This document shows, piece by piece, positions 36,953 through 41,565 of a stretch of 41,565 nt of DNA. Source of the DNA: Pseudonocardiales bacterium. GTDB lineage: Bacteria; Actinomycetota; Actinomycetes; Mycobacteriales; Pseudonocardiaceae. The stretch lies in the NCBI GenBank assembly GCA_019244165.1, contig JAFATA010000025.1:1-41565 (forward strand), in the 5' to 3' direction. Under the pieces are notes generated by a model that was not told the DNA's origin, ran no database searches, and saw only the letters and a program-made list of their open reading frames with translations. Position 1 is the stretch's first letter. Every line of letters begins with the position of its first letter. Made by a program: the position numbers and the translations under genes.

Positions 36953-37440
36953 TCAGTCGAGTTCGCCGGCCCGGAGGCTGGTGAGGAAGGCCCGCCACTG
37001 GGCGCGGGGGAACGCCAGGGCGACCCCGGTGGGGTTCTTGGAGTCCCGCATCGCGACCCGACCTCCGCGTCTTTATGCACGTGCATGGCGCCCACCGCGT
37101 TCTCTACGTAGGCGATCGTCGGTTCATCAGGATCGACGAAGCTGAGGACACAGAACGGGCCGTTCAAACCCTGGTGCACGCCGATTGACGTCGGCAGTAC
37201 TTGGAGACACACCGACGGTAGCGCGGCCTGCCTGACCAGGTGCCGTAGCTGATCCCGCATCACCTCCGCTTCGCCGATCGGGCGGCGCAGTGGCGTCTCG
37301 TCCACGATAGCCACCAGCTCCAGCGGTGGGTCCTCGGTGAGCCGGCGCTGCCGAAAAAGCCGCACTCGCACAATCTGGTCGATGTCGACCTCGGTGCGGG
37401 GCGGCGGTGTTCCGCGGAACAGCGCTCGGATGTAGTCAGC
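36953..37440 (-). pseudogene. Deleted XRE-DUF5753/DUF397 locus
   Basis: The segment from 37440 to about 37061 encodes the DUF5753 middle and C-terminal part (VRLFRQRRLTEDPPLELVAIVDET, SVCLQVLPTSIGVHQGLNGPF, VENAVGAMHVHKDAEV). It then jumps directly, at about 37060, into the C-terminal half of DUF397 in a different frame (normally VAMRDSKxPTGVALAFPRAQWRAFL). Compared with the intact locus at 40057-41137, about 200 bp are lost, covering the regulator's end and the DUF397 start. The XRE domain is also missing beyond 37440. The remaining DNA is very close to the intact copy. Confidence 0.85.
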
Positions 37441-37528
37441 TCAGGCACCTACCCGGTCACGGACCTGAGCACGTTGCCGGGTTGGCGGGGTCCCGAGGGT
37501 CGGCCAGAGGACGGCGCTACCCTGCCCC

Positions 37529-38533
37529 ATGCCCTCGACCGCCCTGCTCACCTCGGACGATCTTGACGAGATCGGTTCCTGCGTGCGCAACCTTGATCGG
37601 CCCTTTGAGGTCGTTGCCGAGCTGGTCGATGCGGTCGACCAGGGACGGGTGGCCGATCAGTCCGATGCCGGATACGCCCTGCTGCTGGCCGCCGAGATCA
37701 CCGAAAGCAGCGGGGATGTGCCGGCGGCTGTGGCGCTGGCCGCGCGGGCCGTGGAGGAGGAACGCCTGCACGGTGAGCCAGAGGGCTATGCGCGCGCCTA
37801 CCACGCCCAACTGTTGCTGCAGCTCGGCCGCCAGGATGAGGGAATGGCGGAGCTCAGGGAGCTGCGCCCGCTGCTGTCCCGGAATCCCGACGCCGTGTAC
37901 TACATCAGCGAGGCGTTGGACGCCGGCGGGCACGCCGAGATCGCCGAGCAGTGGCTGACCGAGGCGCTGCTCACCGTGTTACAACGCGGAGCGGACCTGG
38001 CGCTCGAGCGCTCGAAGCAGGTCGCGTCCATGGCGTTCACCTTGGCGCAGGTTCGACACCGGGTACGCCGAGGCCTTGACCTGCCCCACGATGCCCACGA
38101 TCACCTTGCTGACCTGCTCATGCACGCGGTGTACAGCGGGCTGGGTGATGACGAGCTGCCCGACGAGCAGGCCACCCTGCTGTTCTGGCCGCGGCCGGAG
38201 CTCGAACGGCTTCTGCTGCGCTGGCCAGCGCTGGCCGAGCACTACGGCCAGGGCTGGGATGACTACCGCAGCACGCTGCAGCAGGCCCTGGTGTCCGAAT
38301 CGGAGTCCGGCGTTGCCCGGTTGGTTTTGCTTGCCGGGTGCGTCGATGAGCTGGCCAGCTACGCCGAGCGCCACGGCGGCGACCCGACCGATCCCCACTT
38401 CCATCAGGACTACGCGCAGCACCTGACCCAGCGGGCCGACGAGATCCCCTGGCCACCGGGCCGCAACCAGGCCTGCTGGTGCGGCTCATCCCTGAAGTAC
38501 AAGAAGTGCTGCCTGCTCCGCGCCCGCTCCTGA
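37529..38533 (+). CDS. SEC-C motif protein with TPR-like repeats
   Basis: A 334-residue protein with helical repeats in the first half (SDAGYALLLAAEITESSGDVPAAVALAARAVEEERL and following, TPR-like) and a C-terminal SEC-C zinc motif, QACWCGSSLKYKKCC, at about 314-328. This Cys/His cluster is best known from the end of SecA and appears on many stand-alone proteins where it binds zinc. The role is unknown. Genes on both sides face it or are broken, so it appears to be a single transcription unit. Confidence 0.82.
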   Translation: MPSTALLTSDDLDEIGSCVRNLDRPFEVVAELVDAVDQGRVADQSDAGYALLLAAEITESSGDVPAAVALAARAVEEERLHGEPEGYARAYHAQLLLQLGRQDEGMAELRELRPLLSRNPDAVYYISEALDAGGHAEIAEQWLTEALLTVLQRGADLALERSKQVASMAFTLAQVRHRVRRGLDLPHDAHDHLADLLMHAVYSGLGDDELPDEQATLLFWPRPELERLLLRWPALAEHYGQGWDDYRSTLQQALVSESESGVARLVLLAGCVDELASYAERHGGDPTDPHFHQDYAQHLTQRADEIPWPPGRNQACWCGSSLKYKKCCLLRARS

Positions 38534-38601
38534 TCGCCGTTGGCTACCGCGCTCCGCCGTCGCCGAGTTCGAGACGTGGGCCCAGTGTGGGTGCGGGACG
38601 T

Positions 38602-38632
38602 AATAAGGAGATCATGGTCTCCGAGGACTAAA
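38602..38632 (+). pseudogene. 3'-end relic of the small Cys-protein gene
   Basis: TAATAAGGAGATCATGGTCT followed by CCGAGGACTAAA closely matches the last 30 bp of the small gene ending at 36899 (AAGAAGGAAATCACCGTCCA then CGAGGACTAAA). It overlaps the last bases of the convergent third PIMT gene. Confidence 0.5.
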
Positions 38633-39791
38633 GCGCGGTCAGTTCGATTCGCTGGTCCTGCGGGGTGACGGTGAACTGCCAGCGGTCCGCGGTGGGTCTG
38701 CCTTGGTCGACCCACCAGGCGTGGGCGGCTTCGACCTCGTCCCAGAGCTTGCGTGGACCGTATTGGTGGACCGGGTAGGGGGCGCTGTCGTCATGGTGGT
38801 AATACATCCGCGCCCAGGATCCTGAGTCGTGGTCGACGAGCCGCAGGGTTCCGTCGTGGCTATTCGGTTTTTTCGACGGGAAGTAATCCATCTGGCACTG
38901 TCTGACCCGGGTTCCGACGGCGATGATCGCGCCGAGCGCATAGCCGCCGCTGGCTACTTCGGCGGGGTGCACGGAGGTTTCGGTGACGGCGGCCTGCTTT
39001 TCCTCGTCGGCGGTGGAGGTGAAGACGTAGTAACGGGGGTCGATTCGCTGGTTTCGCATTCGCATGAAGCTCACGTCATCGACGGCGTGTCCGGTTGCGG
39101 TGCCGTCCTCGGCCACCGTCAGCGCGAGGAGCAAACCGTGGTAGTCCAGCGCCCAGCACGGCGTCACGATACGTCCGCCCGGGCGGGTCTGAGCGACCCA
39201 TGCGGAGGGAACCTGCGTGCAGGCCACCGTGGCGATGACCCGGTCGTAGGGGGCGTGCGGAGGGTATCCCCGTGCCCCATCCCCGGTGATCACGCTGACC
39301 GCGCCGAATCCCGCGTCGGAGAGCGCTTTCCTGGCGGTGGCCGCGAGGCCAGGGTCGATCTCGATGCTGGTCACCCGGTCGGATCCGAGCCGGTGCGCCA
39401 GGAGTGCGGCGTTCCAGCCGGTACCGGTTCCGATCTCCAGTACCCGCTCCCCACCCTGGATGTTCAGATGGTTGAGCATCAGGGCGACCACTTTGGGCAT
39501 GCTCGCCGAGCTGGTGATCAGATCACCGACATCCCCGCCGACCGGGTGACCATCGTCCACCTGGGTAATGACCGCTTCGTCCGAGTCCACCAGCTCTCGC
39601 CACTGCTCGGGCTGTTCGTCGCGGTGCACGGGCACCAGATCCGGACCGGTCTTCGTGGTGTCCGGCGACCAGATGGTGTCCGGAATAAAGGCCTCGCGGG
39701 GCACCGCGAGAAACGAGGGCCGCCAGTCAGGACTCAGGTGGCCACTAGCGATCAGTGAGTCGGCACTCTGCTCTGTCATAGCCATGGTCAC
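38628..39791 (-). CDS. Third PIMT-like O-methyltransferase, imiditide-type candidate
   Basis: PIMT homologue of 387 residues from GTG 39791. SSASMPK at 94-100 replaces the SSSSxPS of the other two; the SAM motif VLEIGTGTGWN is at 117-127; the C-terminal domain includes GPRKLWDEVEAAHAWWVDQGRPTADRW, the RiPP-associated pattern. The start overlaps the stop of a very highly charged 56-residue peptide gene as GTGA. In imiditides, a RiPP class reported from Nonomuraea maritima, a PIMT acts directly on a linear, charged precursor to form a stable aspartimide, and no other enzyme is needed. This pair has the same logic. A repair enzyme is less likely given the extra domain. Confidence 0.9.
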   Translation of the reverse strand: MTMAMTEQSADSLIASGHLSPDWRPSFLAVPREAFIPDTIWSPDTTKTGPDLVPVHRDEQPEQWRELVDSDEAVITQVDDGHPVGGDVGDLITSSASMPKVVALMLNHLNIQGGERVLEIGTGTGWNAALLAHRLGSDRVTSIEIDPGLAATARKALSDAGFGAVSVITGDGARGYPPHAPYDRVIATVACTQVPSAWVAQTRPGGRIVTPCWALDYHGLLLALTVAEDGTATGHAVDDVSFMRMRNQRIDPRYYVFTSTADEEKQAAVTETSVHPAEVASGGYALGAIIAVGTRVRQCQMDYFPSKKPNSHDGTLRLVDHDSGSWARMYYHHDDSAPYPVHQYGPRKLWDEVEAAHAWWVDQGRPTADRWQFTVTPQDQRIELTAL

Positions 39792-39958
39792 TGCCCCCGT
39801 TTGCCGAGCTTCGGCTCACGAATGATATCTGGGTCAATAGGCCCGGTGGGCTGGCCATCCCTCTCCCGTCGCTTCTCTTCTTCGTTCTCATGCTTGCCGC
39901 CGTCGTCCTTGCGGTCCTTGTCGTCAGTCCCCACGGCCTTAACTTCGACTTCTCCCAT
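39788..39958 (-). CDS. Highly charged peptide, candidate imiditide precursor
   Basis: A 56-residue peptide from ATG 39958 (GTG 39934 is an alternative start; neither has a strong ribosome-binding site). The middle is almost entirely charged (TDDKDRKDDGGKHENEEEKR, residues 11-30), followed by RERDGQPTGPIDPDIIREP and a basic tail KLGKRGQ. It has no Cys and few hydrophobic residues. Two Asp-Gly pairs (Asp19-Gly20 and Asp34-Gly35) are the most favourable places for aspartimide formation. The stop overlaps the PIMT start, so expression is coupled. Assignment as a precursor rests on position and composition, not on sequence similarity I can verify. Confidence 0.68.
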   Translation of the reverse strand: MGEVEVKAVGTDDKDRKDDGGKHENEEEKRRERDGQPTGPIDPDIIREPKLGKRGQ

Positions 39959-40056
39959 CAGGTTCGAGGGTCTCGAGCAGGACGCCTGACCTTGGTGGAT
40001 GAGCCCCGACCAGGGCGTGATCGAGTGTCGTGGGCGGACGCGGACCAGTGGCCGGG

Positions 40057-40266
40057 TCAGTCGAGGTCGCCGGATCGGACGCTGGCGAGAAAGGCCCGCC
40101 ACTGGGCTCGGGGCAACGCCAGGGCGACCTCGGTGGGGTTCTTGGAGTCCCGCATCGCGACCCGACCCGCCAGCCCGGCGACCTCGACGCAGGCCGTCTG
40201 GTCGCTACCTGGGTTGCTGCGGCTGCTCTTGCGCCAGGTCGCGTGCGATGCGTCGGACGGACGCAC
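40057..40266 (-). CDS. DUF397 protein, second copy
   Basis: Sixty-nine residues from GTG 40266: WRKSSRSNPGSDQTACVEVAGLAGRVAMRDSKNPTEVALALPRAQWRAFLASVRSGDL. It follows the XRE regulator after 28 bp and is a close paralogue of the copy at 19269. A 98-bp gap separates it from the charged-peptide gene downstream, so the four genes XRE-DUF397-peptide-PIMT could be read as one minus-strand unit. Confidence 0.93.
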   Translation of the reverse strand: MRPSDASHATWRKSSRSNPGSDQTACVEVAGLAGRVAMRDSKNPTEVALALPRAQWRAFLASVRSGDLD

Positions 40267-40294
40267 AGTGCTCTCCCCGTCAAGGTCGTGGTGC

Positions 40295-41137
40295 TCACCG
40301 TTCAGCGACCAGCCGCTCGATGAGAGCCACCGAGTCGCGCGGGCTCAGCGCCTCGGACCGCAGCCGGTCGAAGACGAGCTTATACCCGCGGACTTCCGTA
40401 TCCTTGTGCACGTGCATGGCGCCCACCGCGTTCTCCACGTAGGCGATCGTCGGTTCGTCAGGGTCGGCAAAGCCGAGGACCCAAAATGGACCGTTCAAGC
40501 CTTCGTGCACGCCGATTGACGTCGGCAGCACTTGGAGGCACACCGACGGTAGCGCGAATTGCCTGACCAGGTGCCGCAGCTGCTCCCGCATCACCTCCGC
40601 TTCGCCGATCGGGCGGCGCAGCGCCGTCTCGTCCACGATGGCCACCAGCTCCAGCAGCGGGTCCTCGGTGAGCCGGCGCTGCCGAAAAAGCCGCGCCCGC
40701 ACGATGCGCTCGATCTCGGCATCGGCGCGGGGCGGCGGTGTTCCGCGGAACACCGCTCGGATGTAGTCCGCGGTCTGGAGCAGCCCCGGAATGTAACCGA
40801 GCTGGTATTCGTGCACCACCGCGGCGTCGGCCTCCAACGCCACGTATCCCGCGTCGCTCAGACCGTAGGCGTACCACCAGCCTTTCTGCTTGGTCGCTCG
40901 GACCAGGTCGATGATCTCGGTCCACTCGGCGCCGCCGACGTTGTACAGGTCGAGCATGCTGCGCACCCAGTGCACGTCCACGCCCTGCTGGGCGGTCTCG
41001 ATCCGGCTCAGCTTGCTGGCTGACCAGTCCAGCCTCGGCGCCGCCTCCTCCAGGCTCAGCCCAGCCTCCTCGCGCAGCCGGCGCAGCGTCCTGGCGAGCT
41101 GCCGCTGCGGCAGCGTCCCTTTGATGCGCACCCCCAC
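40295..41137 (-). CDS. XRE-family regulator with DUF5753 domain, second copy
   Basis: Regulator of 280 residues from GTG 41137 (VGVRIKGTLPQRQLARTLRRLREEAG). XRE domain about 8-62 (LSLEEAAPRLDWSASKLSRIE), DUF5753 with VVHEYQLGYIPGLLQTADYIRAVF and the same C-terminal pattern as the first copy. Upstream of the start, the DNA still reads ATGATGGGTACC in line with the first copy's double ATG, but in a different frame, showing a one-base indel near the start that the GTG start bypasses. A small gene pair is transcribed divergently. Confidence 0.92.
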   Translation of the reverse strand: MGVRIKGTLPQRQLARTLRRLREEAGLSLEEAAPRLDWSASKLSRIETAQQGVDVHWVRSMLDLYNVGGAEWTEIIDLVRATKQKGWWYAYGLSDAGYVALEADAAVVHEYQLGYIPGLLQTADYIRAVFRGTPPPRADAEIERIVRARLFRQRRLTEDPLLELVAIVDETALRRPIGEAEVMREQLRHLVRQFALPSVCLQVLPTSIGVHEGLNGPFWVLGFADPDEPTIAYVENAVGAMHVHKDTEVRGYKLVFDRLRSEALSPRDSVALIERLVAER

Positions 41138-41164
41138 CTCCGTCCTCGGTACCCATCATGATCC

Positions 41165-41184
41165 TGGGAATCCACAGTTGGGAA
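41165..41184. promoter_or_regulatory. Paired TGGGAA half-sites at the second XRE promoter
   Basis: TGGGAA at 41165-41170 and 41179-41184 with an 8-bp spacer, the same arrangement as at 20372-20391 in front of the first XRE gene. Confidence 0.5.
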
Positions 41185-41264
41185 CTCACTGTGCCGCGCC
41201 CAGCGATCTCCTCCCGTCCGGACGCTAGGACGACAACGGCACCGATCGAGGGAGGAACAGGCAG

Positions 41265-41342
41265 ATGAGCGAGCAGAAGCTGTCCGACCCGCCGCAGCTC
41301 GTCGCGTGGTGCGAAGGGGATGAGGACGGCGATGACCGCTGA
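41265..41342 (+). CDS. 25-residue acidic peptide divergent from XRE copy 2
   Basis: ATG 41265 with GGGAGGAAC nine bases upstream encodes a 25-residue peptide beginning MSEQKLSDPPQLVAWCEGDE and ending in Asp/Arg. It overlaps the next gene by 11 bp. Its position, divergent from an XRE regulator, is like that of the lasso precursor at 20540. It lacks lasso or lanthipeptide features, so its role is unknown. Confidence 0.55.
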   Translation: MSEQKLSDPPQLVAWCEGDEDGDDR

Positions 41343-41565
41343 GAGTCCGGATCTCGCGGCCGCGAAGCGACTGCTCGATGCCGCCAAGCGCGGCGGGTTC
41401 AGCTTTCAGCGGGTAGCGCCGGGTCCGGACGGGCCGCTCTGGGGCGTGCGGGAGACCCTCGACTGGCGGGACACCCTCTACCTCGCCGGGTTCAGCACAG
41501 CCTGCACCGCCACCCGGGCCCGCACCTCATCCTTGATCGTCCCGGGTGAGCTGCTGGTGACCCAG
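41332..41565 (+). CDS. Hypothetical protein, cut by window end
   Basis: ATG 41332 opens a frame that runs off the window (78 codons seen): ESPDLAAAKRLLDAAKRGGF then SFQRVAPGPDGPLWGVRETL and DWRDTLYLAGF. It overlaps the 25-residue peptide gene, so the two are co-translated. Similar small proteins are often found divergent from XRE-DUF5753 regulators in actinomycetes, from memory of the family context. No function can be assigned. Confidence 0.65.
   Translation, partial: MTAESPDLAAAKRLLDAAKRGGFSFQRVAPGPDGPLWGVRETLDWRDTLYLAGFSTACTATRARTSSLIVPGELLVTQ

Overview
The window is GC-rich actinomycete chromosome centred on the replication-origin cluster. The reversed run parB-parA-rsmG-khpB-yidC-yidD-rnpA-rpmH diverges from dnaA, and gnd-recF-dciA-gyrB follows. 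Actinomycete-specific families (DUF397 with XRE-DUF5753 regulators, gnd beside recF) support this placement; the flavour suggests Pseudonocardiales or a relative, which is inference.

Region 1 (1-15367) is the ori-proximal core. Two parS-type palindromes flank or lie inside rsmG, and DnaA-box-like sequences lie upstream of dnaA, in the spacer before gnd and at the start of dciA. The core is disrupted. No dnaN lies between dnaA and gnd; two near-identical ABC ATPase genes (one decayed) and a frameshifted secreted protein sit there instead. No gyrA follows gyrB. Several core genes carry short tandem duplications.

Region 2 (15368-19000) holds a small zinc-ribbon protein, a stand-alone resolvase-like domain, and a minus-strand operon of FAD oxidoreductase, epoxide-hydrolase-like enzyme and TetR regulator.

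Region 3 (19041-25716) starts with an XRE/DUF397 pair divergent from a lasso-peptide operon: precursor, cyclase interrupted by one in-frame TGA, RRE protein, leader peptidase, and a protein-isoaspartate-methyltransferase-like (PIMT) enzyme. A second PIMT gene meets the first tail to tail, stop codon against stop codon.

Region 4 (26013-36636) is a compact indolocarbazole-type cluster: tryptophan oxidase (StaO/RebO), chromopyrrolate synthase (StaD/RebD), StaC/RebC flavoenzyme with StaC-type specificity residues, StaP/RebP P450, an extra P450, a 22-codon ORF and an MFS exporter. There are no glycosyltransferase, sugar, halogenase or methyltransferase genes, so an oxidised, sugar-free K252c-like product is the best inference.

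Region 5 (36637-41565) carries a small Cys-containing protein, a deletion-scarred XRE/DUF397 remnant, a SEC-C protein, a third PIMT translationally coupled to a very highly charged 56-residue peptide (a candidate imiditide-type RiPP), another XRE/DUF397 pair, and a divergent pair of small genes, the last cut by the window edge. Related XRE/DUF397 cassettes and relics of one small gene recur around the natural-product modules, suggesting that they mark points of recombination or insertion near the origin.
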